Source: an uncultured Gemella sp. (GTDB taxonomy: Bacteria > Bacillota > Bacilli > Staphylococcales > Gemellaceae). From it: DNA of 26,938 nucleotides. Shown here piece after piece: positions 15,519 to 23,815 of the stretch. The position numbers and the translations under genes are program-made. A model generated the notes under the pieces. That model worked only from the letters and a program-made list of their open reading frames with translations. It made no database searches and had not been told where the DNA came from. The first letter of the stretch is position 1. The number at the start of each line of letters is the position of its first letter. The stretch is taken from assembly GCF_900766305.1 (NCBI RefSeq), contig NZ_CAAFUZ010000043.1, forward strand, positions 1-26,938, in the 5' to 3' direction.

Positions 15519-15610
15519 CTAACTATATTTTCTAGCAAATAGTACTATAAAATTATTAATACTAACACTATTTAACGACAGTTTAATAACATACTATATC
15601 TTAATTTAAA

Positions 15611-15658
15611 ATAAAAAATAAGATATAAAATTCAAAACTTAAAATTTTATATCTTATT
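15611..15658 (-). terminator. terminator of the CPBP gene
   Basis: Perfect 16-bp stem: AATAAGATATAAAATT (15617-15632) and its complement (15643-15658). The minus strand continues into a T-rich run. It lies six bases after the CPBP stop. Confidence 0.85.
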
Positions 15659-15664
15659 CAATTT

Positions 15665-16516
15665 CTATTTATTTTTCGCTATTCGTCTAAACATTTTTAA
15701 ATATAAGCCCATATACACTAAAAGTCCTAAAACAGCAAAGAAAACTGTAGCAATAATACTACCTTCTATTCCATAACTTCCTCCAGTTAATATTTGCTTA
15801 TCACTAATTGCCTCAACTGTAAATATTGTATCGGATACTTTAATTCCACTTATATTAAATCCAAATACTACACCAGATATACAATTCCAGAAAGCATGAA
15901 AAATTGCAATAACTAAAATATTATCAAAATACCAATATAATAATGACATTACAATTGATATTAAAAATATATTTATTAAATCTAATTTCGATGTACTTGG
16001 ATTAGACATACGAAATACTAAGTAAAATATCGAACTCAATAGAATAGCTATCCATTTTCCTTTTTTCGCTGCTAATCTAGTCATCAAATAACCTCTAAAA
16101 ACAATCTCTTCTAAAAAGCCTTGCATTAAAACTAATATAATAAGAATGATTATTGTACCAATTTTTAGATCCTTTGATAAGGATAGAGATATGTTATCCG
16201 ACATCAATAAAATAGCTACTATTCCTACAATACTAAATATAGCTAATCCTGCTCCTACTTTAACTGCATCTAAATAATTTTCTTTACTAAAACCAAAATA
16301 TTCAAACGTTGTTTTTTCAAAATACTTAACAAAAAATAATAAAATAACCGCTGAAAATATATACGAACATAAAACAGAAATAATATTATAACCAACTATA
16401 TTTTTTAAAACATATTCAAATAGTATTCCTTGTAAAAATGAATATGCAATAATTAGTAAGAATATAGGAGTAAAATTCATTACACCTTTATTTTTTAATA
16501 AATCTACACTTTTCAT
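15665..16516 (-). CDS. CPBP-family intramembrane protein with incomplete protease motif
   Basis: This 283-residue protein has about eight hydrophobic segments and belongs to the CPBP (Abi, CAAX-protease-like) family. Motif 1 is present as EEIVFR at 136-141. Motif 3 is present as FHAFWN, with H207 and N211. Motif 2, normally FxxxH, reads FYLVF at 164-168, so the histidine position is F168 followed by R169. The catalytic glutamates remain but one expected metal ligand is missing, so activity is uncertain. Relatives process prenylated proteins, mature bacteriocins or give immunity to them. AGGAG precedes the ATG. It has its own terminator and is divergent from the aminotransferase gene; no bacteriocin gene was seen nearby. 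Confidence 0.85.
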   Translation of the reverse strand: MKSVDLLKNKGVMNFTPIFLLIIAYSFLQGILFEYVLKNIVGYNIISVLCSYIFSAVILLFFVKYFEKTTFEYFGFSKENYLDAVKVGAGLAIFSIVGIVAILLMSDNISLSLSKDLKIGTIIILIILVLMQGFLEEIVFRGYLMTRLAAKKGKWIAILLSSIFYLVFRMSNPSTSKLDLINIFLISIVMSLLYWYFDNILVIAIFHAFWNCISGVVFGFNISGIKVSDTIFTVEAISDKQILTGGSYGIEGSIIATVFFAVLGLLVYMGLYLKMFRRIAKNK

Positions 16517-16624
16517 TCAAATTCTCCTACTTTAATCAGATATTACTATCCTAACACAAATAATAAATTTTAGCTATAATTAAAAAAATACTCTTGTTAA
16601 AATCTTTTAGTAATCAGCTATTAG

Positions 16625-16633
16625 TGGTATAAT
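16625..16633 (+). promoter_or_regulatory. extended -10 promoter of the aminotransferase gene
   Basis: TGGTATAAT, 29 bases before the ATG. The -35 position (TTTTAG) is weak. Confidence 0.6.
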
Positions 16634-16662
16634 TAATTTATATACGAAATAGGAGGAATACT

Positions 16663-17904
16663 ATGTCATTTTTTTCAAAATTAGGTGAAAATATTATTTT
16701 ACCTCAAGACGTACTAATTCAATCGAAAGAAACAGCAGCAGTTGCTGGAGCAATAAATGCTACTATAGGTATTGCTACAGCAAATAAAAAAGCGATGGCA
16801 TTGCCGTCAATTAATAAAGTAATTACAGAAATTAACAATTCAGAATATTTACCATATTCTCCAACGCCAGGATTACCTAAAATGAGAGAATTATGGAAAG
16901 AAAAAATCTTAAAAGATAACCCAAAAATTAAAGATGAATATTTATCTTTACCAATGGTAACTACAGGTATTACACAAGGTATTGATATTGCGGCAAACTT
17001 ATTTAGTGAAGCAGGAGATGCTCTACTTTTACCAAATCTGTTTTGGCAAAACTATGCACAAATATACACTATTAAGTTAGGCAACAACATCTATAAATAC
17101 AATCAATTTGATGAAAATAATAAATTTAGTATTGAAAATTTTAAAAATGCACTCTATAGTATAAAACAAGATAAAATTTCATTAATATTAAACTTCCCAA
17201 ATAATCCAACAGGGTATACACCATCAAATGATGAATTAACTCAATTAGTTGAAGTAATTAATATTTTTGCTAAAGAGCAACCAAATAAACAACTTATCAT
17301 CGTTTCTGATGATGCATACTTCGGACTATTTTTCGAGGATAATCACAAAACTCCTACTCTTAGTGCAACATATAAACTTGCAGAGAATTCTAACTGCTTA
17401 ATAGTTAAATTAGACGGAATCACTAAAGAATATTATAGTTGGGGATTACGTGTAGGATTCATCACATATTACACAAAAGATGCACCTTTACGACAAAAAC
17501 TTTTAGAAAAAACTCAAGGATTCTTAAGAAGTACTACATCTTCTCCTTCAAACTTATCTCAACAAATTGCAATAAGATTATTAGATAATAAAGAATCAAT
17601 TAAAGAAAAAGAACAAAATGACAGTATTATCCAAGATAGATACAACGAACTTAAATCAGCTATCGCTAAAGAAAAAATAGATACACTAGTCACAATCTTA
17701 CCATTCAACTCTGGTTATTTCTTCACTATTAAACTACCAAACACAATTAATGCTCACGAATTTAGACTAAAATTCCTAAACGAATACAAGTATGGGGTAT
17801 ATTCTATGGATGATGAACATATAAGAATAGCATTCTCGTGCTTAGATAAAGAATTAATTCCTGAATTAGTAACTAAATTCAAAGAATGTATCCAACAATT
17901 TTAA
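16663..17904 (+). CDS. PLP-dependent aminotransferase, fold type I (class I/II)
   Basis: This 413-residue enzyme has the fold type I aminotransferase plan. The PLP-contacting NNPTG is at 180-184, the aspartate that pairs with the cofactor pyridine nitrogen lies in SDDAYFG (D216/D217, with Y219), and the Schiff-base lysine is K255 in GITKEYYSWGLRVGF, with the phosphate-binding R263. A substrate-carboxylate arginine probably lies in HIRIAFSCL near the C-terminus. The N-terminal motif YSPTPGLPKMRELW matches the substrate-entry segment. Amino donor and acceptor cannot be assigned; aspartate- or aromatic-type activity are both possible. AGGAGG precedes the ATG. The gene is monocistronic, with its own extended -10 promoter and a shared terminator. 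Confidence 0.9.
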   Translation: MSFFSKLGENIILPQDVLIQSKETAAVAGAINATIGIATANKKAMALPSINKVITEINNSEYLPYSPTPGLPKMRELWKEKILKDNPKIKDEYLSLPMVTTGITQGIDIAANLFSEAGDALLLPNLFWQNYAQIYTIKLGNNIYKYNQFDENNKFSIENFKNALYSIKQDKISLILNFPNNPTGYTPSNDELTQLVEVINIFAKEQPNKQLIIVSDDAYFGLFFEDNHKTPTLSATYKLAENSNCLIVKLDGITKEYYSWGLRVGFITYYTKDAPLRQKLLEKTQGFLRSTTSSPSNLSQQIAIRLLDNKESIKEKEQNDSIIQDRYNELKSAIAKEKIDTLVTILPFNSGYFFTIKLPNTINAHEFRLKFLNEYKYGVYSMDDEHIRIAFSCLDKELIPELVTKFKECIQQF

Positions 17905-17909
17905 AAATA

Positions 17910-17946
17910 AAACTAGGTGAATCAAATAAAGAATCACCTAGTTTTT
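17910..17946. terminator. bidirectional terminator between the aminotransferase gene and gatD
   Basis: Arms AAACTAGGTGA (17910-17920) and TCACCTAGTTT (17934-17944) are perfect complements, with T-rich runs on both strands. It ends the aminotransferase gene and the convergent seven-gene operon. Confidence 0.9.
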
Positions 17947-17948
17947 AT

Positions 17949-18677
17949 TTATTTTACAGATTTTTTTAATAATTCGACCATGTGTTTATTGGCATTTAAC
18001 TCTATATCATTGTTTAATTCAATAAAGTCATAAGTTCCATATTTATTATCTAGTGCAGCCTTAATCAGATAATCTGTCACATTAGGATTCTTAGGTAAAA
18101 TTGGACCATGAAGATAAGTTCCAATAAGATTATTATAAAGAATTCCTTCTTTTTTATCTTCATCATTATTTCCATATCCAACCACTACATTACCTAAAGT
18201 TTCATAATTGTGGTATGTCCTTCCACCATGATTCTCAAATCCTACAATATTACCAAATTTTTCAGATTCAACTAGTATATTACCTATTAGACGCGGTGCA
18301 TCTTTTTTTGATTCTGTGTAAAAATCTAGAATATTTAATCCTGGAAGTTTGTCACCATCTACAGTTTTATAATACTCACCAAGAAATTGATAACCACCAC
18401 AAATAGTAAGAGCTGGAATTCCATCCTCAATAGCAGATTTAAATTCATTCTTAATCTTACTAAATTGCTCTGTCGCTATACACTGCTCTCTATCAGATCC
18501 TCCTCCAATAAAGAACATATCACAATCTGTTAACTTCACACCATCTGTTGAAGTGATATTTTCAATCTCAAGATTAATTCCACGCCATTCACAACGTTTC
18601 TTTAATGCGATAACATTACCTATATCACCATATAAATTTAATTTATCTGGCATAAAATGATATAATTTTAAATCCAT
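17949..18677 (-). CDS. gatD: lipid II isoglutaminyl synthase, glutaminase subunit GatD
   Basis: GatD releases ammonia from glutamine and passes it to MurT, which amidates the D-glutamate of lipid II; this aids peptidoglycan cross-linking in Gram-positive cocci. The 242-residue protein is a class I-like glutamine amidotransferase with nucleophile C93 in [10 protein letters not shown] and histidine H190 in GTYLHGPIL. The family segment NLYGDIGN is at 14-21 and IGGGSDREQ at 57-65. Length is as in staphylococcal GatD. It starts four bases after the murT stop with its GGAG site inside murT, so the subunits are made together. It is the last gene before the terminator. Confidence 0.95.
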   Translation of the reverse strand: MDLKLYHFMPDKLNLYGDIGNVIALKKRCEWRGINLEIENITSTDGVKLTDCDMFFIGGGSDREQCIATEQFSKIKNEFKSAIEDGIPALTICGGYQFLGEYYKTVDGDKLPGLNILDFYTESKKDAPRLIGNILVESEKFGNIVGFENHGGRTYHNYETLGNVVVGYGNNDEDKKEGILYNNLIGTYLHGPILPKNPNVTDYLIKAALDNKYGTYDFIELNNDIELNANKHMVELLKKSVK

Positions 18678-18681
18678 AGAA

Positions 18682-19983
18682 TTATTTCTCCAATTCTCTT
18701 TGAGTTTCTACTAATGCTGTGTAATTCGGTATAGCAATTGCATACTTTTCATTATAACTTTTCAGTTTAGCTACAGCTTCTGGTATATCCTCATTTACTA
18801 CAACATTAGCGTTAATTCCACAATATTTTAATCTTAATGCTAATTCTTTTGCTCTTTTTCCAGAACATACAATATTGTTAATATTTTGACCTAATAATAT
18901 ATCAAAATCTGTATCCCATATCCATGATATATCAATTCCATCAGCACCATTATCATTAAGTACTAATAAGTAATTTATTTCTTCCTTAATCGAATTAGCA
19001 ATAGCTAGTGATGCATTCAATCCAGCTGGGTTTTTTGCAAGATTTAATAACACTGTAGATCCATTGGCAAAACTTATACTTTGCATACGACCATTAGTAG
19101 GAGTATATGTTCCTAGCCCTTTTGCAATTTTATCTTCCGATAATCTTAACTCTTTTAATAGAGAATACGCAGCTAGTAAATTATAAATGTTATAATCTCC
19201 AGCTAGTTTTGTCTCTATTGCATGGCCATTATTAATAGCCATATTTATGAATGGTTCAACAGTTGCTTTTGTTACTTCATATTTTACATTTTGATGTTCA
19301 AAATTACATTTAGAGCAGTGATAGAAACCAAGCTGACTATAATGAACATGATCATAAATCAACTCCATTCCACAATTTGGACAGAATTTTGATTCGGAAA
19401 TTCCAAAATCAGAAAATTGATATGCATCCTTTGCAATTCCAAAATAAATATTATCTTCACCATACTTAGAAAGTCTTGTAACAAAAGGATCATCACTATT
19501 TAAGATTAACTGTATCTTCTTACCTTCTAGTTGTTCTCCAATTGTAGCAATAAGTGTATCTATTTCTCCGAATCTATCAATCTGATCTCTAAAGAAATTA
19601 TTGATAACAAATTTCGTTGGTGTAATATATTTCATAACACGTTTAATAGAACCTTCATCTATTTCAATAATAGCTAACTTAGTGTTATTTCTCCCTTGAA
19701 TAGCAAACGTTGAGATAATACCATCTAACATATTTGCTCCTTCAAAATTATTAATAAAGTTTTCACCAGCACTTCTTAAAGTATGACCGATAAGATTTGA
19801 TGTTGTTGTTTTCCCATTAGTCCCCGTTACAAAAACAATTTCATCAAAATCACTAGCTAATTTAGTAAGAACATTATCATCCACTTTTCTCAATACTTTA
19901 CCCGGTAAGTCTGTTCCCTTTTTTCCCGCTAATTTACTAGCGGCTCTAGTTAATTTTGCTAAATTTCTATAAAATGCTAGCAT
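18682..19983 (-). CDS. murT: lipid II isoglutaminyl synthase, ligase subunit MurT
   Basis: MurT is the Mur-ligase-like partner of GatD. It uses ATP to activate the alpha-carboxyl of D-Glu in lipid II for amidation. The 433-residue protein has the ATP loop GTNGKTTT at 54-61, a central Mur ligase domain ([22 protein letters not shown]), and the MurT-specific zinc ribbon with C201, C204, C223 and C226. The C-terminal MurT domain contains [17 protein letters not shown] lies before the ATG. It starts 11 bases after the response regulator gene; this places wall amidation in the same apparent operon as scpAB and the regulator, where staphylococci carry the sensor kinase srrB. Confidence 0.95.
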   Translation of the reverse strand: MLAFYRNLAKLTRAASKLAGKKGTDLPGKVLRKVDDNVLTKLASDFDEIVFVTGTNGKTTTSNLIGHTLRSAGENFINNFEGANMLDGIISTFAIQGRNNTKLAIIEIDEGSIKRVMKYITPTKFVINNFFRDQIDRFGEIDTLIATIGEQLEGKKIQLILNSDDPFVTRLSKYGEDNIYFGIAKDAYQFSDFGISESKFCPNCGMELIYDHVHYSQLGFYHCSKCNFEHQNVKYEVTKATVEPFINMAINNGHAIETKLAGDYNIYNLLAAYSLLKELRLSEDKIAKGLGTYTPTNGRMQSISFANGSTVLLNLAKNPAGLNASLAIANSIKEEINYLLVLNDNGADGIDISWIWDTDFDILLGQNINNIVCSGKRAKELALRLKYCGINANVVVNEDIPEAVAKLKSYNEKYAIAIPNYTALVETQRELEK

Positions 19984-19994
19984 ATATTCTCCTT

Positions 19995-20711
19995 TTATAG
20001 ACTATTTTGTGATGTATCAAATTTATAACCAATTCCCCAAACCGTGACAATCATCTGAGCAACTTTTGGAGAAATTTTATCGAATTTTTTTCTAACACGT
20101 TTAATATGTGTATCTACAGTTCTAAGATCAGAATAAAAATCATAATCCCAAACAGCACGCAATATCTCATTACGTTTAAATGCTTTATCTGGCGATTTAG
20201 CCAAAAATAGTAAAAGGTCAAACTCTTTCGGTGTTAATAACACTTCACTATCATCAACTATAACCTTATGAGAATTCACGTCAATGATTAAACCAGGAAA
20301 AACAAGTACATCTTTTGCATAAAGTTCTGGAGTATAAAACACACTTCTCTTAGTACGTTGCAGAATAGCTTTAATTCTTAGCATCAATTCTCTTGGGCTA
20401 AAAGGCTTAATTACATAATCATCAGCCCCTAACTCGAATCCTTCTACACGACTCTGTTCGTCTGCCTGCCCCGACATAATTATTACAGGTGTAGCTTTAG
20501 TTTTTCTAAGTTCTGATAAAATAGATTTTCCATTTAACATTGGTAATTGAACATCTAGAAGCACACAAGAATAGTCCATATATTTCAATCTTTCTAAACC
20601 ATCATGACCATTGCTAGCTTCATCGACAATATATCCTTCTTTTTCAAGATACATTATTAATAATTTTCTTATTCTTTCCTCATCATCTATTATTAATATT
20701 CTCTCTGCCAC
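19995..20711 (-). CDS. OmpR-family response regulator, SrrA/ResD-like
   Basis: The 238-residue protein has a receiver domain (1-118) with acidic pair D9-D10, phospho-acceptor D53 in LLDVQLP, S79 at the usual threonine position, and K101 in VIKPFSP. A winged-helix DNA-binding domain follows (about 130-235: LTPKEFDLLLFLA, LRTVDTHIKRVRKKF, TVWGIGYKFD). The sequence and its place after scpA-scpB-rluB match SrrA of Staphylococcus and ResD of Bacillus, which control respiratory and anaerobic genes. The partner kinase gene normally follows; here murT follows instead, so the regulator is an orphan in this window. The start is GTG: AGGAAG stands nine bases upstream, while the nearby ATG is out of frame. 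A cognate kinase may lie elsewhere. Confidence 0.88.
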   Translation of the reverse strand: MAERILIIDDEERIRKLLIMYLEKEGYIVDEASNGHDGLERLKYMDYSCVLLDVQLPMLNGKSILSELRKTKATPVIIMSGQADEQSRVEGFELGADDYVIKPFSPRELMLRIKAILQRTKRSVFYTPELYAKDVLVFPGLIIDVNSHKVIVDDSEVLLTPKEFDLLLFLAKSPDKAFKRNEILRAVWDYDFYSDLRTVDTHIKRVRKKFDKISPKVAQMIVTVWGIGYKFDTSQNSL

Positions 20712-20736
20712 TATACATCACTTCCTAATTTTTTAT

Positions 20737-21468
20737 TTACTTCTCACCATTCTTAGCCTTATTAATAAGTCGTTTCACTTCATGAATAGTAAGGGGTCTA
20801 TATTCACCTTTTTTTAATCCTTCTAACGTTAGGTCTTCGATAGATTCACGTTTTAATTTAATCACCTCATAACCTAATGCTTCGAACATTCTTCTTACTT
20901 GACGATTTTTCCCTTCATGTATTGTTAATCTCACTAGAGTATTACCGCTCTTATTTTTATTTTTAACAACATTAACTTCAGCTTTTGCAGTTTTATAATT
21001 ATCAATTCTAACACCGTTACGAAGTATTCTTAGGTGATGCTCTTCTAATTTCCCATTAATTTTTGCAACATATGTTTTTTTAATCTTATGTTTAGGGTGT
21101 GTTATTAAATTGATAAACTCACCATCATTTGACATAATAAGTGCACCTGATGTATCGTAATCTAATCTACCTACTGGTACTACACGTTCATTAACATTCT
21201 CAAAAAAGTCTTTTACGCATGTTCTATCTTTTTCATCAGACATTGAAGTAATTACTTTCTCTGGTTTATAGAATAGGTAATATCTTTTATTTTCCTTTAA
21301 TAAACGTACACCTTCTACAATAATAATATCACTAGGTTCTGCTTTAACTCCTAGTTCTTTTACTACTTCACCATTAACACTTACTTTACCATCAAGAATA
21401 AGTTGCTCAGCCTTTCTTCTTGATGTATATCCAGATGCAGCTATTAATTTTTGCAATCTTTCTGCCAT
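20737..21468 (-). CDS. rluB: 23S rRNA pseudouridine synthase RluB
   Basis: This enzyme of the RsuA/RluB/RluE family makes pseudouridine near position 2605 of 23S rRNA. The 243-residue protein begins with an S4 RNA-binding domain (RLQKLIAASGYTSRRKAE at 4-21, then KVSVNGEVV), followed by the synthase domain with catalytic D103 in GRLDYDTSGAL at 100-110 and the family segment EGKNRQVRRMFEALG. The ATG is preceded by AGGAGG that overlaps the space after scpB, and scpB ends nine bases upstream. The response regulator follows after 25 bases. This order is conserved from Bacillus to Staphylococcus. Confidence 0.95.
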   Translation of the reverse strand: MAERLQKLIAASGYTSRRKAEQLILDGKVSVNGEVVKELGVKAEPSDIIIVEGVRLLKENKRYYLFYKPEKVITSMSDEKDRTCVKDFFENVNERVVPVGRLDYDTSGALIMSNDGEFINLITHPKHKIKKTYVAKINGKLEEHHLRILRNGVRIDNYKTAKAEVNVVKNKNKSGNTLVRLTIHEGKNRQVRRMFEALGYEVIKLKRESIEDLTLEGLKKGEYRPLTIHEVKRLINKAKNGEK

Positions 21469-21477
21469 GTTGTCCTC

Positions 21478-22026
21478 CTAATTTTGTAAAAATTTATTTA
21501 TCTGTTCGTTAGTAACAATTTCCGATTTAGGTAATTGTTCTAAACTCTCTAATCCAAAAACATCTAAAAATAGATCTGTTGTTTCGTATAACTTCGGTTT
21601 ACCAATAGTATCTAGAGTTTTATTCGAAACTATAAGCTCTTTACTAACAAGAGAGTGTAATATAGAATCACTACTTACACCCCTTATTTTATCAATTTGA
21701 ATTTTTGTTATCGGTTGATTATATGCAATAATCGCTAAAGTTTCCAAAGAAGCCTTAGATAACTTAACAAGGTTTTTAGAAATTACAGCTTTTTTGATTA
21801 TTTCAGCCATTTCATCTCTTATTAACATTTTGTATGTAGTTCCAAATTTTTTAATAATTAAAGAATTATTATACTTATTGTACTCTTCACAAAATACATT
21901 TAACATATTTTCAGCTTCATGTGGCTCAACTTCCATAAAAGTTGAAAAATACTCTATATTAAGGCCCTCTTCACCTTTCATAAAAAGTAAAGCCTCTATT
22001 ATTTTTTTTATTTCATCTAATAACAT
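21478..22026 (-). CDS. scpB: segregation and condensation protein ScpB
   Basis: ScpB is the winged-helix (kite) partner of ScpA in the SMC complex that compacts and segregates the chromosome. The 182-residue protein has the expected two winged-helix domains and the family segment LSKASLETLAIIAYNQPITKIQIDKIRGV, which runs from about 92 to 120 (key residues LETLAIIAYNQPIT). Length is normal. Only one base separates its ATG from the scpA stop, so the subunits are coupled. There are no odd features. Confidence 0.95.
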   Translation of the reverse strand: MLLDEIKKIIEALLFMKGEEGLNIEYFSTFMEVEPHEAENMLNVFCEEYNKYNNSLIIKKFGTTYKMLIRDEMAEIIKKAVISKNLVKLSKASLETLAIIAYNQPITKIQIDKIRGVSSDSILHSLVSKELIVSNKTLDTIGKPKLYETTDLFLDVFGLESLEQLPKSEIVTNEQINKFLQN

Positions 22027-22027
22027 A

Positions 22028-22729
22028 TTAATTTTCCTTTGATTTATATTCTAGAATGATTCCACTATCTTTGTCAACACATAGCAATTCTTGATCTTTT
22101 ATCATTGCCAATATTCCCATAAATACTAGAACAACCTCATTTTTTTGTGAATATGATTTAATCAATTCGAAAAATGATATATTTCCCTTATTTTTAAACT
22201 TATCTTTCAATTCTTCTTTTACTTGTTCAAATGAAACTTCTCTCCTATAGCTAATTAATGAAACCTCATCTTCTATATCATCTAAAGACCTAAGGATATT
22301 TTCCATCGCTCTAAGTAATTTTGAAGATGGTATTCTAAGATTTTCAACATTAGCTTCTACTTCAATACTTACGCTTTCTTTATCTAAGTATTGTGCTCGA
22401 ATTTTTTGAAGATTATCCAGTTTTTCACTAAGTTCTTTATAATTTTTATAATCTAGAAGCTGTTGAACCAAATCCTCTTCATCTTCTATAGTTTCGTCTT
22501 CAAACTTAGGAAGTAAATTTTTACTTTTTATATGTAGTAATGTCGCTGCCATTACAATATATTCTTCCGCATTTTCCAATGAAAATTCATCACTATTATT
22601 AATATACTCCAAATAACTTTCTGTAAGTTGTGCTATTGGAATATTATAAATATCAATCTCCATCTTTTCAATTAAATGCAAAAGTAAATCAAGTGGACCT
22701 TGAAAAACCTCTAAGTTAACATTATACAT
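22028..22729 (-). CDS. scpA: segregation and condensation protein ScpA (kleisin)
   Basis: ScpA is the kleisin that bridges the heads of the SMC dimer. The 233-residue protein opens with the family signature VFQGPLDLLLHLIEK (8-22), followed by IDIYNIPIAQLTESYLEY and the YIVMAATLLHIKSKNLLP segment. A charged helical linker and a C-terminal winged-helix region (about 165-225: FFELIKSYSQKNEVVLVFMGILAMIK-type) complete it. AAAGGA stands before the ATG. It follows the xerD-like gene after 12 bases, the same pairing as in streptococci. Confidence 0.95.
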   Translation of the reverse strand: MYNVNLEVFQGPLDLLLHLIEKMEIDIYNIPIAQLTESYLEYINNSDEFSLENAEEYIVMAATLLHIKSKNLLPKFEDETIEDEEDLVQQLLDYKNYKELSEKLDNLQKIRAQYLDKESVSIEVEANVENLRIPSSKLLRAMENILRSLDDIEDEVSLISYRREVSFEQVKEELKDKFKNKGNISFFELIKSYSQKNEVVLVFMGILAMIKDQELLCVDKDSGIILEYKSKEN

Positions 22730-22741
22730 TTATTTTTTCCT

Positions 22742-23641
22742 TTAATTAATCGTTTTTCTTGGATGATTCGTCATCATTCTTTTCGATTTATTTCCCTCAA
22801 GACTAGAGAAATATAATTTTAGACTATGAATATTTTTTAATCCCAATAATTCTTGTACCTCTTCAGCTGGCACTTTTTCTTCTAGAAGATGAATAGCTAG
22901 AGAATTTCTAAAATTCATAGTATTTAATTCTTTTGTCAAACCTAAATCTTGCTGACGTTTTTTGAAAATTTTCCAGAACCCTTGACGACTAATACTTTCA
23001 CCATCGTGGTTCAAGAATAACTTGCTGTTATCTTTGATTTCTGGATATTCTTTTTTCAACTCTACAATATAGTTTTCAAGAGCTTCTACACATTCTCTAT
23101 TTAAAGGAACTGTTCTATATCCATCTTTTTTCTTATATTTTATATACCCTATATTTGTATTAACATCTCCAAGTTCTATATTAATACATTCTGTTGGCTT
23201 AATTCCAATTGAATAAGATAATTCAAATATTGCTTTATCTCGATAATTCATCAGATTCTTTGTTTCTATATCTAAGATTTTAGAAATTTCTTGTCTTGTA
23301 AAAATTACTAAATCAGCATGTTCATCTTTATCAATGTGAACATCTATATTTACTCTATTTGGAATAATTTTTGCAGACCATAAATACTCCACAAAAATAT
23401 GAACCGTAGAGATAGTTCTTGAAAGTGTTGCAGAAGAATACTCTTTATCTTTTAAATAATCAATATATCTAGCCACAAACTCTTCATTTAACCAAGAATA
23501 ATCTTCAGTAGAGTACCCTTTTTCAGCTAAATATAAAAAGATTTTTTTTAAATCTCTATCGTATGAATTAATAGTATTCGTAGAAAATCCTTTTCTTTTT
23601 AGTAAATATTCATTGAAATTTTTTAATACTGTTTCACTCAT
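22742..23641 (-). CDS. tyrosine recombinase XerD-like, degenerate active site
   Basis: The 299-residue protein has the full Xer layout: an N-terminal core-binding SAM-like domain (about 1-90) and a C-terminal catalytic domain (about 110-290). Only part of the active site survives. The first arginine of GLRxSE is K148 (GIKPTE). The beta-hairpin lysine is kept (K171). The HxxRH motif reads MNFRN, so His is M242 and R245 remains. The LGH histidine is L268. The tyrosine Y277 is present. Family knowledge says Xer enzymes need both arginines, so normal dif recombination is doubtful. Streptococci carry a similar XerD-like protein beside scpA while XerS does the recombination; the same division of labour is likely here. 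AAGGGGGT precedes the ATG. It heads the seven-gene operon. Confidence 0.88.
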   Translation of the reverse strand: MSETVLKNFNEYLLKRKGFSTNTINSYDRDLKKIFLYLAEKGYSTEDYSWLNEEFVARYIDYLKDKEYSSATLSRTISTVHIFVEYLWSAKIIPNRVNIDVHIDKDEHADLVIFTRQEISKILDIETKNLMNYRDKAIFELSYSIGIKPTECINIELGDVNTNIGYIKYKKKDGYRTVPLNRECVEALENYIVELKKEYPEIKDNSKLFLNHDGESISRQGFWKIFKKRQQDLGLTKELNTMNFRNSLAIHLLEEKVPAEEVQELLGLKNIHSLKLYFSSLEGNKSKRMMTNHPRKTIN

Positions 23642-23690
23642 ATAATTACCCCCTTAGTATTAAAATTACCCTAATTTTATTTCTATATTG

Positions 23691-23719
23691 ATTATAACAT
23701 CTATAAAACTTTATGTAAA
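23691..23719 (-). promoter_or_regulatory. promoter of the xerD-like/scpAB/murT-gatD operon
   Basis: Minus-strand TTTACA (23719-23714), 17 bases, TATAAT (23696-23691) with TGT extension. The -35 is half of the 16-base palindrome at 23714-23729. Confidence 0.75.
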
Positions 23720-23729
23720 TGCATTTACA
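23714..23729. promoter_or_regulatory. 16-base perfect palindrome over the -35 box
   Basis: TGTAAATGCATTTACA is perfectly self-complementary. It covers the operon -35 and the ten bases upstream, a classic repressor position. It is one base shorter than the GlnR/TnrA box (TGTNA-N7-TNACA), so it is not a proper match to that family. Confidence 0.6.
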
Positions 23730-23750
23730 ACAATTTTTGGCTAAATATAA

Positions 23751-23809
23751 AAAATTTCAAGACGCTTCTCATAGATAAAAAGTGTTACCTAAAATCGCCT
23801 TGAAATTTT
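23751..23809 (-). terminator. terminator of the Nudix-DUF1275 pair
   Basis: Arms AAAATTTCAAGACG and CGCCTTGAAATTTT pair with one mismatch around a 31-base loop, followed on the minus strand by an A/T-rich run with T stretches. It ends seven bases after the DUF1275 stop. Confidence 0.75.
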
Positions 23810-23815
23810 ATTATT

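Noticed and set aside
23714..23729. GlnR/TnrA box over the scpAB operon promoter
   Set aside because: The spacing is TGTNA-N6-TNACA, one base short of the accepted N7 consensus.
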